A stretch of DNA of 64,000 nucleotides from Streptomyces barringtoniae (GTDB lineage: Bacteria; Actinomycetota; Actinomycetes; Streptomycetales; Streptomycetaceae), in the NCBI RefSeq assembly GCF_020819595.1, contig NZ_JAJHNP010000023.1, forward strand, positions 94,792 through 158,791, given 5' to 3'. Positions 53,616 through 62,135 of this stretch are shown piece after piece; the stretch's first letter is position 1; each line of letters begins with the position of its first letter. Position numbers and translations under genes: made by a program. The notes beneath the pieces were generated by a model. It saw nothing but the letters and a program-made list of their open reading frames with translations. It was not told where the DNA came from and did no database searches.

Positions 53616-53786
53616 GGGGCACAGCTTACGAGGCGACCGCTTCCTACCGCGCCTCGATCGTTCTACGCGCGGAGATAGCGATCTGGCGCTCATACGTTCA
53701 TACTGAAACCGTTTGTCTTTGGCCGCTTCTGTTCGTATGAAACTCCAACAGGGCTCGGGGGAACCCCGTTGGTGATGAGGTCCCGC

Positions 53787-55238
53787 ATGTCCACCTCGGC
53801 ACCCGCCAAGGTCCCCACCCCCGAAATCCCGGGCGGTGCGCCCGCTCAGGGCGCCCTCGACCGCTACTTCAGGATCTCCGAGCGCGGCAGCTCCGTCGCC
53901 CGGGAGGTCCGCGGTGGCTTCGCCACCTTCTTCGCGATGGCGTACATCATCGTGCTGAACCCGATCATTCTCGGCAGCGCGAAGGACATGTACGGGCACC
54001 ACCTGGACAACGGCCAGCTGGTGACGGCGACCGCGCTGACGGCCGCGTTCACCACGCTGCTCATGGGTGTCATCGGCAACGTCCCGATCGCGCTCGCCGC
54101 CGGCCTCGGCGTGAACTCGGTCGTCGCGCTCCAGCTGGCGCCCCGGATGTCCTGGCCGGACGCGATGGGCATGGTCGTGCTCGCCGGCTTCGTGGTCATG
54201 CTGCTGGTCGCCACGGGTCTGCGCGAGCGCGTGATGAACGCCGTGCCGTTCGGGCTGCGCAAGGCCATCTCGATCGGCATCGGCCTGTTCATCATGCTGA
54301 TCGGCCTGGTCGACTCCGGCTTCGTCACCCGGATGCCCGACGCCGCCCAGACCACCGTGCCGGTCCAGCTCGGCGTCGGCGGTCACCTGCACGGGTGGCC
54401 GGTGCTGGTCTTCATCCTGGGCGTGCTGCTGACCTTCGCGCTGTTCGTCCGCAAGGTGCCGGGCGCGATCCTGATCTCGATCGTCGGCATGACCGTCCTC
54501 GCGGTGATCCTCAACGCCGTCACCACCATCCCGTCCTGGGGCCTGACGGTCCCGAAGTGGCCGGGCAACCCGGTCGCCAGCCCCGACTTCGGCCTGGTCG
54601 GCCAGGTCAGCCTGTTCGGCGGCTTCTCCAAGGTCGGCGTGCTGACCGGCGTCCTCTTCGTCTTCACGGTCCTGCTGTCGTGCTTCTTCGACGCGATGGG
54701 CACGATCATGGGCGTCAGCGACGAGGCCAAGCTGACCGACGCCGAGGGCTACATGCCCGGCATCAACCGGGTGCTGTTCATCGACGGCCTCGCGGTCGCG
54801 GCGGGCGGCGCCAGCTCCTCCTCGGCCACCACCGCGTTCGTGGAGTCCACGGCCGGTGTCGGCGAGGGCGCCCGCACGGGCCTGGCGAACGTCGTCACGG
54901 GCGGCCTCTTCGCCGTCGCCCTGTTCCTCACCCCGGTCGCCACGATGGTCCCGTCCCAGGCGGCGACCCCGGCGCTGATCGCGGTCGGCTTCCTGATCCT
55001 GTCGAACTCCGTCAAGGAGATCGACTGGGCCGACTACACCATCGCGATCCCGGCGTTCGTGACGATGCTGATGATGCCGTTCACCTACTCGATCACCAAC
55101 GGCATCGGCATGGGCTTCATCACCTTCACGGTGCTGCGCCTGGCCGCCGGCCGGTACCGGGAGATCCCGGCCGCGATGTACGTCGTCTCGGCGGTCTTCG
55201 CCTTCTACTACCTGATGCCGGCCCTGGGCCTGACCTGA
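53787..55238 (+). CDS. NCS2-family purine (guanine/hypoxanthine) permease
   Basis: The 483-residue transporter matches the AzgA-like branch of NCS2: REVRGGFATFFAMAYIIVLNPIIL near residue 35, GNVPIALAAGLGVNSVVAL near 100, AAGGASSSSATTAFVESTAGVGEGARTGLA near 350. It has 12–14 membrane helices. It imports purine bases with protons. ATG 53787 has GAGG 6 nt upstream. The 5' gap from 53616 holds only short AT-leaning sequence and a possible promoter. Confidence 0.93.
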   Translation: MSTSAPAKVPTPEIPGGAPAQGALDRYFRISERGSSVAREVRGGFATFFAMAYIIVLNPIILGSAKDMYGHHLDNGQLVTATALTAAFTTLLMGVIGNVPIALAAGLGVNSVVALQLAPRMSWPDAMGMVVLAGFVVMLLVATGLRERVMNAVPFGLRKAISIGIGLFIMLIGLVDSGFVTRMPDAAQTTVPVQLGVGGHLHGWPVLVFILGVLLTFALFVRKVPGAILISIVGMTVLAVILNAVTTIPSWGLTVPKWPGNPVASPDFGLVGQVSLFGGFSKVGVLTGVLFVFTVLLSCFFDAMGTIMGVSDEAKLTDAEGYMPGINRVLFIDGLAVAAGGASSSSATTAFVESTAGVGEGARTGLANVVTGGLFAVALFLTPVATMVPSQAATPALIAVGFLILSNSVKEIDWADYTIAIPAFVTMLMMPFTYSITNGIGMGFITFTVLRLAAGRYREIPAAMYVVSAVFAFYYLMPALGLT

Positions 55239-55257
55239 GCCGTCGGCGGCCACGGCG

Positions 55258-55458
55258 TCAGGTGACGCCGTAGAACCGCTCCGTCTCCTCGACGGCGGCC
55301 TGGAACCGCTCGTCGAAGTCGTCCCGGATGAGCGTGCGGACCACATAGTCCTGCACGCTCATTCCTCTTTTCGCCGCATGGTGCCGGAGTCTTTCGAGCA
55401 GCTCTCCGTCTATGCGCAGGCTGAGCACACTGGTCCCCATGCGTACGAGGGTCGCCAC
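55258..55458 (-). CDS. Ribbon-helix-helix protein
   Basis: A 66-residue protein with a CopG/Arc-like DNA-binding N-terminus: SVLSLRIDGELLERLRHHAAKRGMSVQDYVVRTLIRDDFDERF. GTG 55458 has GAGGCGG about 8 nt upstream; ATG 55440 (MGTSVLSLRID) is an alternative. No toxin gene is adjacent. It converges on the permease with 19 bp between. Confidence 0.8.
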   Translation of the reverse strand: MATLVRMGTSVLSLRIDGELLERLRHHAAKRGMSVQDYVVRTLIRDDFDERFQAAVEETERFYGVT

Positions 55459-55569
55459 ATCGGACCGCCTCGTGCGTCACTTTCAGGAACCGGCTCACTC
55501 ATATGGGTGATCGAATGGTTCAGTGGCGGGTATCACGGGCATTCGGGCGTGTCGCGGTGGTCTTTAGCG

Positions 55570-55587
55570 AGAGTAATGAGTTACTCT
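55570..55587. promoter_or_regulatory. Palindromic operator before the MarR gene
   Basis: AGAGTAA-TGAG-TTACTCT has perfect 7-bp arms and ends 8 bp before the marR-like start, overlapping the likely leader. MarR proteins often bind such sites to repress themselves and the next gene. Confidence 0.7.
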
Positions 55588-55594
55588 AAGGAAC

Positions 55595-56032
55595 ATGCCG
55601 GACCTCACCCATGGCGACGACGCTGCCGCCGTGAACTCCCTCCGCTCCGCCGTGATGCGGCTGTCCCGTCGGCTCAAGCATCAGCGTGTCGACGAGTCGC
55701 TGAGCCCCACCGAGATGTCGGTGCTCGGCACCCTCTCCCGCTGCGGCTCGGCCACCCCGGGCGAGCTCGCCCGCAAGGAGCACGTCCAGCCGCCGTCGAT
55801 GACCCGCATCGTCGCGCTGCTCGAGGCCAAGGGACTGGTCCGGCTGGAGCCGCACCCCGAGGACCGGCGCCAGAAGGTCGTCACCCAGACCGAGCAGGCC
55901 GAGGCGATGCTCGAGGAGAGCCGCCGCAAGCGCAACGCGTTCCTGGCCGGCCTGGTCGAGGGCCTCGACGAGGACGAGTGGGCCAAACTGCGCGCCGCCG
56001 CCCCCGTGCTGGAGAAGCTCGCACACCTGTAA
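55595..56032 (+). CDS. MarR-family transcriptional regulator
   Basis: The 145-residue winged-helix regulator shows LSPTEMSVLGTLSRCGSATPGELARKEHVQPPSMTRIVALLEAKGLVRLEPHPEDRRQKVV (residues 37–98: recognition helix and wing DRRQKVV). It probably controls the MFS exporter 26 bp downstream and itself through the palindrome just upstream. ATG 55595 has AAGGA 2 nt upstream, so initiation may be weak or leaderless. The inducing ligand is unknown. Confidence 0.92.
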   Translation: MPDLTHGDDAAAVNSLRSAVMRLSRRLKHQRVDESLSPTEMSVLGTLSRCGSATPGELARKEHVQPPSMTRIVALLEAKGLVRLEPHPEDRRQKVVTQTEQAEAMLEESRRKRNAFLAGLVEGLDEDEWAKLRAAAPVLEKLAHL

Positions 56033-56058
56033 GCCGCTGCCTGAGGAGGCGAACTCGT

Positions 56059-57405
56059 TTGAGTACGGGATCCGGAACACCTTCCGCCCCCGCACCGACC
56101 GCCACTACTACCCCCGCCGCCCGCAAGGGCTCGATGTTCAGCTCGCTGAAGATCCGGAACTACCGCCTCTTCTTCATCGGCCAGGTCGTCTCCAACACCG
56201 GCACCTGGATGCAGCGCATCGCCCAGGACTGGCTCGTCCTCGGCCTCACCGGCTCCTCCGCCGCCGTGGGCATCACGACGGCCCTGCAGTTCCTGCCGAT
56301 GCTCCTCTTCGGCCTCTACGGCGGAGTCCTGGTCGACCGCCTCCCCAAGCGCCCCACCCTGCTGGGCACCCAGGCCTCGATGGCCGTGACCGGGCTGGCG
56401 CTCGCCTTCCTCACGCTCACCGGCCACGTCCAGGTCTGGCACGTCTACGTCGCCGCCTTCGCCGTCGGCCTCGCCACGGTCCTCGACAACCCGGCCCGCC
56501 AGTCCTTCGTCTCCGAGATGGTCGGCCCCGCGCAACTGCAGAACGCCGTCAGCCTGAACTCGGCGAACTTCCAGTCCGCCCGCCTGGTCGGCCCCGCCGT
56601 CGCCGGCCTGATGATCACCGGCGTGGGCACCGGCTGGGCGTTCCTCGCCAACGGCCTGTCCTTCGTCGCACCCATCGCCGGCCTGCTGCTGATGCGCGCC
56701 CGCGAACTGCACGTCGTCGAGCGCACGCCGCGCGGCAAGGGCCAGCTGCGCGAAGGCCTGCAGTACGTGGCGGGGCGCCCGGAGCTGATCTGGCCGATCG
56801 TCCTCGTCGGCTTCATCGGCACCTTCGGCTTCAACTTCCCGGTGTGGCTGTCGGCCTACGCGGGCGGCGTCTTCCACTCCGGCGCCGGTTCCTACAGCCT
56901 CTTCAACACCCTGATGGCCGTCGGCTCCCTGTGCGGCGCCCTGCTGGCCGCCCGGCGCGGCACGGCCCGGCTGCGCGTCCTGATCGCCGCCGCGCTGGCC
57001 TTCGGCGCGCTGGAGGTGGTGGCCGCGCTGGCCCCGTCGTACTGGCTGTTCGCGCTGCTCATGGCCCCGATCGGGGTCTTCGGCCTGACGGTCAACGTCA
57101 CCGCCAACACGGCGGTCCAGATGGCCACCGACCCGGCCATGCGCGGCCGGGTGATGTCCCTGTTCATGATGGTGTTCATGGGCGGTACGCCGCTGGGTGC
57201 GCCGGTCGTCGGCTGGATCACCGACACCTACGGCCCCCGGGTCGGCTTCGCCCTCGGCGGCGCCGTGTCGGCCGCGGCCGCCGCCGGCATCGGCCTGGTC
57301 CTGGCCCGCATCGGCGGTCTGCGACTGGCGGTGGGCTGGCACCACGGCCACCCGCGGGTCCGTTTCGTCCCGCGCGACAGGGAGCAACTGGCCACGGCTG
57401 CATAG
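56059..57405 (+). CDS. MFS exporter in operon with MarR regulator
   Basis: The 448-residue transporter has 12 membrane helices and EntS/DHA3-like features: FIGQVVSNTGTWMQRIAQDWLVLGLTGSSAAVGIT near residue 35, GGVLVDRLPKRPTLLGTQ near 85, and LDNPARQSFVSEMVGPAQLQNAVSLNSANFQSARLVGPAVAG near 140–180. It probably exports a small molecule or drug. Start is TTG 56059 (MSTGSGTP) behind GAGGAGG. Confidence 0.92.
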   Translation: MSTGSGTPSAPAPTATTTPAARKGSMFSSLKIRNYRLFFIGQVVSNTGTWMQRIAQDWLVLGLTGSSAAVGITTALQFLPMLLFGLYGGVLVDRLPKRPTLLGTQASMAVTGLALAFLTLTGHVQVWHVYVAAFAVGLATVLDNPARQSFVSEMVGPAQLQNAVSLNSANFQSARLVGPAVAGLMITGVGTGWAFLANGLSFVAPIAGLLLMRARELHVVERTPRGKGQLREGLQYVAGRPELIWPIVLVGFIGTFGFNFPVWLSAYAGGVFHSGAGSYSLFNTLMAVGSLCGALLAARRGTARLRVLIAAALAFGALEVVAALAPSYWLFALLMAPIGVFGLTVNVTANTAVQMATDPAMRGRVMSLFMMVFMGGTPLGAPVVGWITDTYGPRVGFALGGAVSAAAAAGIGLVLARIGGLRLAVGWHHGHPRVRFVPRDREQLATAA

Positions 57406-57538
57406 GTGATGCGCGCAAGCGGGTGTGTCCCCGTACGGATGCGTGTCTGCGTGTCGATCGCGCGGGTGGCGATCGTCACATGAGATGACTTATGCCATCA
57501 CGCACCCTTTGGTACCCGTATGGGACAGGAGCATCCGT

Positions 57539-58687
57539 ATGGCATCACAGGCATCGACCCCGAGACCCCGCTCGCGCGTGCGGCAGCTGACGGCGGTCGC
57601 GCTGACCCTGACCACGGTCGGCGCGCTCGCCGCCGCCGCGCCGACCGGGGCCGCCGCCGCGCCGCGCGGGGCCGACCACGGCTTCCAGGAGCGCGACCTC
57701 GTCTCCGACCTCGCTGGCAGGGCGGAACGGCAGGACCGGAACCTGGTCAACCCCTGGGGGCTGGTGCGCACGGCGAGCGGGGCGATCAGGGTCTCCAACA
57801 ACGGCACGAACACGTCCACGGTGTACTCGGGCGCCCGGGACGGTCGGCCGGTCACCTTCCTCTCTCCCGTCATCCACCTCCCCGACTCCGCCGACCCGAC
57901 CGGGATCGTGCGCAACGACACCCGCGACTTCCGCTTCACCGCCTCCGGACGCTCCGGCCCGGCGCGGTACATCTTCGCCGGGGAGAACGGCGGCCTCTTC
58001 GCCTTCAACGCGAACGTGCTCCCGACGAACGCCGTCCAGGTCGCCCAGGAGGACGGCGCCGTCTTCAAGGGCCTGACCCTCGTGAACGGCGAGCGGAAGG
58101 CCACGAAGTCCGACCGGCGCCGGGCGCGCCTGCTCGTCGCGAACTTCCATGACGCGCGCATCGACGTCTTCGACGCCGGCTTCAAGCAGGTGAAGCAGCC
58201 CGCCGGCGCGTTCCGGGACCGGAGGATCCCGGTTGGCTTCGCGCCCTTCGACGTCAAGAACATCGGCGGCAGGATCTTCGTCACCTACGCCAAGCAGGAC
58301 GCGGACAAGCACGACGACGTCGCAGGTCCGGGCAACGGTTTCATCGACGTGTTCAGCACCGGGGGCAGGCTGCTCCAGCGTTTCGCCCGCCGTGGGGTGC
58401 TCAACTCGCCCTGGGGCCTGGAGACGGCTCCCAAGGGCTTCGGGAAGTTCGCCGGCGACCTGCTCGTCGGCAACTTCGGCGACGGCCGCATCAACGCCTT
58501 CGACCTCAGGACCGGCCGGTTCGAGGGGACCCTGCGGTGCCCCGACGGCTCGCCGGTCGTGATCGAGGGTCTGTGGGGGCTGCAGCGGGGCACCGCCCGG
58601 TCCGGCGGCACCGACAGCGTCTGGTTCGCGGCGGGAATCGAGGACGAGCAGCACGGGCTGCTCGGCACCCTGCGCCCCGAACGCTGA
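57539..58687 (+). CDS. Secreted TIGR03118-like beta-propeller protein
   Basis: The 382-residue protein has a signal peptide (QLTAVALTLTTVGALAAAAPTGAAAA). The NHL-like propeller begins FQERDLVSDLAGRAERQDRNLVNPWGLVRTASGAIRVSNNGTNTSTVY and includes GFAPFDVKNIGGRIFVTYAKQDADKHDDVAGPGNGFIDVF and SPWGLETAPKGFGKFAGDLLVGNFGDGRINAFD, the TIGR03118 hallmarks. ATG 57539 follows AGGAG. Function unknown. Confidence 0.88.
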   Translation: MASQASTPRPRSRVRQLTAVALTLTTVGALAAAAPTGAAAAPRGADHGFQERDLVSDLAGRAERQDRNLVNPWGLVRTASGAIRVSNNGTNTSTVYSGARDGRPVTFLSPVIHLPDSADPTGIVRNDTRDFRFTASGRSGPARYIFAGENGGLFAFNANVLPTNAVQVAQEDGAVFKGLTLVNGERKATKSDRRRARLLVANFHDARIDVFDAGFKQVKQPAGAFRDRRIPVGFAPFDVKNIGGRIFVTYAKQDADKHDDVAGPGNGFIDVFSTGGRLLQRFARRGVLNSPWGLETAPKGFGKFAGDLLVGNFGDGRINAFDLRTGRFEGTLRCPDGSPVVIEGLWGLQRGTARSGGTDSVWFAAGIEDEQHGLLGTLRPER

Positions 58688-58705
58688 TCCGCCGGCCCCA
58701 CCCGG

Positions 58706-58743
58706 GGTGCTCGCCGGGCGGTCACACCCGCCGGGCGAGCACC
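58706..58743. terminator. Bidirectional hairpin between convergent genes
   Basis: GGTGCTCGCC (58706–58715) and GGCGAGCACC (58734–58743) pair perfectly, extended by GC-rich bases with mismatches. It lies between the propeller gene and the GNAT gene, and the GNAT stop is in its loop. Confidence 0.65.
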
Positions 58744-59246
58744 TGCCCCGGCCAGTCGTTCCGCTCGCCGGCGGTGTACGTCTGCGTCGGGACGAACCCG
58801 TTGGCCTCGTAGAAGGCGACCAGCTTGCGGTCGCCACCCGCGTAGCAGTCCACCCGCAGCAGGCGGACACCGGCCCGCCGGGCCACCTCGGCCGCGTGGG
58901 CGAGCAGGGCGGCTCCGGCGCCGTGGCCCTTGAAGCGGCGGTCGGAGGCGAGCCAGTGGATGTACCGCTCGGGCTCGCCGGGCGGCGGAAGATGCGCCAG
59001 GTAGTCGCCCGGCGCGTCGCTGAGCGTGAGCGTGGCGGCCGGTACACCGTCGACCTCGGCGATGTACGCGCTGCCCTGGTCCATGTACCCGGCGACCGAT
59101 TCGGCCACCTTCAAGTTCTCCGACAGCGGCTTGCTTCCCCACTGGCCGGTGCGGCCCTGTGAGACCAGCCACTCCACACTGCTGTCGAGCATGGCGAGTA
59201 TCACGGGGATGTCGTCGGGGCCGCCTTCGCGGATGGTGATCGTCAT
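58722..59246 (-). CDS. GNAT-family N-acetyltransferase
   Basis: A 174-residue acetyltransferase: MTITIREGGPDDIPVILAMLDSS at the start, IHWLASDRRFKGHGAGAALLAHAAEVARRAGV (acetyl-CoA loop R-x-x-G-x-G/A, near residue 108–115) and LRVDCYAGGDRKLVAFYEANGFVPTQTY at the end. Substrate unknown. ATG 59246; weak ribosome site. It is divergent from thpR with 39 bp between. Confidence 0.88.
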   Translation of the reverse strand: MTITIREGGPDDIPVILAMLDSSVEWLVSQGRTGQWGSKPLSENLKVAESVAGYMDQGSAYIAEVDGVPAATLTLSDAPGDYLAHLPPPGEPERYIHWLASDRRFKGHGAGAALLAHAAEVARRAGVRLLRVDCYAGGDRKLVAFYEANGFVPTQTYTAGERNDWPGQVLARRV

Positions 59247-59285
59247 TGACTCATCATGCCCACCGCCGTCTGCCAAGGTGAAGGC

Positions 59286-59858
59286 ATGAGACTCTTCGCC
59301 GCGGTGCTCCCTCCGGAGCCCGTCGTCCATGAACTCGCCCTCGAAGTCGCCAAGTTGAAGCGGCTGCCCGGCGCGGAGCGGCTGCGCTGGACCAACCGGC
59401 CGGGCTGGCACTTCACCCTCGCGTTCTACGGCGAGGTGGCCGACGACCTCGTACCGGACCTCTCGGACCGCCTGGCCCGCGCGGCCGGCCGTACCGCGCC
59501 CTTCGACCTGGCCCTGTCCGGCGGCGGCCAGTTCGGGCACGGCAAGGCCCTGTGGACCGGCGCCTACGGCGAGGTGGAGGCGATGCGGCTGCTGGCCGAC
59601 CGGGCGGAGGCGGCGGCGCGGAAGGCGGGCCTGCCGATGGCGGAGCACCGGCGGTACAAGGCCCACCTCACGGTGGCGCGGAGCCGGGACTCGGTGGACG
59701 TACGGCCGTATGTCGATCTGCTCCGCGAGTTCACCAGCCGGACCTGGACGGTGAACGAGCTGGTGCTGGTGCGCAGCAACCTGCCGCGGTCCGGGGTGGT
59801 GGGGGAGCAGCCGCGGTACGAGACGGTCGCCCGCTGGGCACTGGGGGCGTCCGGTTAG
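59286..59858 (+). CDS. thpR: RNA 2',3'-cyclic phosphodiesterase (2'-5' RNA ligase family)
   Basis: The 190-residue 2H phosphoesterase has both signature motifs, HFTLAF (near residue 42) and HLTVAR (near 127). It starts MRLFAAVLPPEPVVHEL, as ThpR proteins do. It opens 2',3'-cyclic phosphates and can act as a weak 2'-5' ligase in vitro. ATG 59286 follows AAGGTGAAGG. The stop is 10 bp before a small membrane peptide. Confidence 0.92.
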   Translation: MRLFAAVLPPEPVVHELALEVAKLKRLPGAERLRWTNRPGWHFTLAFYGEVADDLVPDLSDRLARAAGRTAPFDLALSGGGQFGHGKALWTGAYGEVEAMRLLADRAEAAARKAGLPMAEHRRYKAHLTVARSRDSVDVRPYVDLLREFTSRTWTVNELVLVRSNLPRSGVVGEQPRYETVARWALGASG

Positions 59859-59868
59859 GCTCGATGGC

Positions 59869-59955
59869 GTGGACCCGAAAACCCGGAACCGGATCATGGC
59901 CGGTGCGCTTGTTCTGATGTTGGTCGTGGTGGCCTTGGCTGCGGCCCTCAGGTAG
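59869..59955 (+). CDS. 28-residue membrane peptide, leaderless
   Basis: GTG 59869 opens a 28-residue frame: MDPKTRNRIMAGALVLM followed by a hydrophobic run (VVVALAAALR) and a TAG stop. One transmembrane helix spans residues 9–27 after a basic N-terminus. TAGGCT lies exactly 7 nt before the GTG, the leaderless pattern seen elsewhere here. Too short for most gene finders. Function unknown. Confidence 0.6.
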   Translation: MDPKTRNRIMAGALVLMLVVVALAAALR

Positions 59956-59989
59956 ATCCTGGCCGGGCCGGCGAACCGCGGCCGGTTCG

Positions 59990-60070
59990 CCGGCTGCGGG
60001 ACCGGTGCGGCTGGTCGCGCCCGCGCGGCGGAGCCGCACGTCACGTGCAGCCCCGCCGCCCTTCACGGGG
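59990..60070 (+). repeat. Dispersed intergenic repeat, copy 3
   Basis: GGCTGGTCGCGCCCGCGCGG, CGGAGCCGCACG, and GCAGCCCCGCC with CGGGGCGC repeat the order of copies at 3965 and 38092. It lies between the membrane peptide and the convergent aldo/keto reductase. Confidence 0.6.
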
Positions 60071-60073
60071 CGC

Positions 60074-61069
60074 TCACCAGGCGAAGGCCTCCGGGGACGG
60101 GCCCGGGCCCGGGAAGACCTCGTCCAGGCCCGCCAGCAGCTCCTCGCTCAGCTCCAGCTCGCAAGCCCTGAGCGCCGACTCCAGCTGTTCGGCCGTGCGC
60201 GGGCCGACGATGGGACCCGTCACACCCGGCCGGGTGAGCAGCCAGGCCAGGGCCGCCTCGCCGGGCTCCAGGCCGTGCTTGTCGACCAGGTCCTCGTACG
60301 CCTGGATCTGGGCGCGGGCGGCCGGATCCTTGAGGGTGTCGGCGGCCCGGCCGGTGGCGCGGCGCCCGCCCTGGACCTCCTTCTTGATGACCCCGCCGAG
60401 CAGACCGCCGTGCAGCGGCGACCACGGGATGACCCCGAGGCCGTACTCCTGCGCGGCCGGGATGACCTCCATCTCGGCGCGCCGCTCGGCCAGGTTGTAC
60501 AGGCACTGCTCGCTGACCAGGCCGATGGTGCCGCCGCGCCGGGCGGCGATCTCGTTGGCCTGGGCGATCTTGTAGCCGGGGAAGTTGGAGGAACCGGCGT
60601 AGAGGATCTTGCCCTGCTGGACCAGGGTGTCGATCGCCTGCCAGATCTCCTCGAACGGGGTGCTGCGGTCGATGTGGTGGAACTGGTAGAGGTCGATGTA
60701 GTCGGTCTGCAGCCGCTTGAGGCTGGCATCCACGGCTCGGCGGATGTTCAGCGCGGAGAGTTTGTCGTGGTTGGGCCAGACGGTGGCGCCGTCGGGGGCC
60801 ATGTTGCCGTAGACCTTGGTGGCGAGGACGACCTTGTCGCGGCGCTCGCCGCCCTTGGCGAACCAGTTGCCGATGATGGTCTCGGTGCGCCCCTTGTTCT
60901 CCCCCCAGCCGTACACATTGGCGGTGTCGAAGAAGTTGATGCCCGCGTCCAGCGCCGCGTCCATGATGGCGTGGCTGTCGGCCTCGTCGGTCTGCGGCCC
61001 GAAGTTCATCGTCCCGAGGACGAGTCGGCTGACCTTGAGGCCCGTGCGTCCAAGCTGCGTGTACTTCAT
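60074..61069 (-). CDS. Aldo/keto reductase
   Basis: The 331-residue TIM-barrel NADPH oxidoreductase has the tetrad in place: Asp in FFDTANVYG near residue 53, Tyr of the same motif, Lys in VVLATKVYG near 84, and His in LYQFHHID near 130. NADPH-site features GSSNFPGYKIAQANEIA and GPRTAEQLESAL are present. ATG 61069 starts MKYTQLGRTGLKVSRLVLGTMNFG. Substrate unknown. Confidence 0.92.
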   Translation of the reverse strand: MKYTQLGRTGLKVSRLVLGTMNFGPQTDEADSHAIMDAALDAGINFFDTANVYGWGENKGRTETIIGNWFAKGGERRDKVVLATKVYGNMAPDGATVWPNHDKLSALNIRRAVDASLKRLQTDYIDLYQFHHIDRSTPFEEIWQAIDTLVQQGKILYAGSSNFPGYKIAQANEIAARRGGTIGLVSEQCLYNLAERRAEMEVIPAAQEYGLGVIPWSPLHGGLLGGVIKKEVQGGRRATGRAADTLKDPAARAQIQAYEDLVDKHGLEPGEAALAWLLTRPGVTGPIVGPRTAEQLESALRACELELSEELLAGLDEVFPGPGPSPEAFAW

Positions 61070-61137
61070 GGTTCTCTAGCCAACGGCTTGAAGTGCGCTC
61101 TATGCAAGGGCTTTCGGGGCCCGGGGGGTTTCCCGTC

Positions 61138-61437
61138 TCAGAGCCCGAGTCCGCCCGCGACCGCCAGCTCCTGCCTGGTGAACTCGCCCGTCAGCATGGG
61201 CATGGCCTTCGCGATCGCCGCCCTGGCCGCCGGCAGTTGCAGCGAGGCGTCGTGGTGCTCCTTGCTGCGCCAGACCTCGGTCACCCGGATCGTCACGTCG
61301 TCCTCGTCGGCGAGGCCCACGATGTACGCGTGGCAGCCGGCCGCGCGGAGGCCTCCGGCGGCGCCGAGGAGGATGGCCACGACCTCGTCGCGGGAGCCGG
61401 GGACGGTCTTCATGGAGGCGATGCAGCCGTAGGTCAT
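61138..61437 (-). CDS. Putative quinol monooxygenase (ABM domain)
   Basis: The 99-residue protein has the dimeric ABM ferredoxin-like fold: MTYGCIASMKTVPGSRDEVVAILL, CHAYIVGLADEDDVTIRVTEVWRSKEHHDASLQLPAARAAIAKAMPML. Such proteins oxidise quinols or help degrade small aromatic compounds; activity untested here. ATG 61437 was chosen over 61446. It is alone between the aldo/keto reductase and the Uma2 gene, all on the minus strand. Confidence 0.85.
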   Translation of the reverse strand: MTYGCIASMKTVPGSRDEVVAILLGAAGGLRAAGCHAYIVGLADEDDVTIRVTEVWRSKEHHDASLQLPAARAAIAKAMPMLTGEFTRQELAVAGGLGL

Positions 61438-61462
61438 GGACCGCATCCTGGCATCCGGCGTG

Positions 61463-62047
61463 TCAGTCGCGGGGGAACTCGTCCGTCTTGAGAGTGAGCC
61501 CCAGGGCGGTGGTGGTCATGTCGACGTCCGCTCCGAAGGCGACCGTCAGTTCGCTGACGTACTCGCCGTCCTTCGGCTGGCTGTAGAGGTGGCACTTGCC
61601 CTGGTAGGGATCGGCGACGAGGTAGACGGGGACCTCGGCGGTGGCGTAGGCCGTCTTCTTGGGGCCGTAGTCGTTGTGCGCCGTGCCCTTCGAGATGACC
61701 TCCGCGACGAACTCGACGTCGGCGCAGCGCCAGAGGCCTGCGGGCGTCTTCTCGGCGCCCTCGGCCACGAGGGTGACGTCTGAGCAGAAGCCGTTGAGGT
61801 GGCCCGGGTAGTCGATGCGGACGTCCGACTTGACGCGCTTGCGCGGATACTTGGTGCGCAGTTGCTCGACGACGTCGAGAATGATCTCCCAGTGGGTGTC
61901 CCGCTGCGGCGCCATGAAGATGGCCCCCTCGACGATCTCGACCTTGTAGCCCTCGGGGGTGGTCCGCTCGAGCGACTCGAACAGGTCGTCCAGAGTCAGC
62001 TCGCCGCTCTCCTCGGCCATCTCGATCCTGTCTTCAAGGACGGTCAT
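61463..62047 (-). CDS. Uma2-family restriction-endonuclease-like protein
   Basis: The 194-residue protein has a PD-(D/E)xK-type core: HWEIILDVVEQLRTKYPRKRVKSDVRIDYPGHLNGFCSDVTLVAE (Asp) and ADVEFVAEVISKGTAHNDYGPKKTAYATAEVPVYLVADP, where the active-site E-V-x-S replaces ExK as in Uma2. These proteins are common in large families in Streptomyces; role unclear. ATG 62047 has GGAGG 8 nt upstream. Confidence 0.9.
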   Translation of the reverse strand: MTVLEDRIEMAEESGELTLDDLFESLERTTPEGYKVEIVEGAIFMAPQRDTHWEIILDVVEQLRTKYPRKRVKSDVRIDYPGHLNGFCSDVTLVAEGAEKTPAGLWRCADVEFVAEVISKGTAHNDYGPKKTAYATAEVPVYLVADPYQGKCHLYSQPKDGEYVSELTVAFGADVDMTTTALGLTLKTDEFPRD

Positions 62048-62135
62048 CGTGGCGCTCCTCCCCGGCTGCCCCACGGACGAGTGCAGCCGCGCGGTTCAAC
62101 GATACGCACGGTGACCAGGAGACGCCGGAAATCGG

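Noticed and set aside
53349..55346. A 665-codon minus-strand frame
   Set aside because: Opposite to the permease gene, its sequence is Asp/Gln/His repeats of a shadow frame. Only its last 88 codons (from 53615) are the real DUF2530-like gene.
55258..55458. Antitoxin of a toxin–antitoxin pair (ribbon-helix-helix)
   Set aside because: No toxin-like gene overlaps or follows it; its neighbours are a convergent permease and a MarR gene on the other strand.
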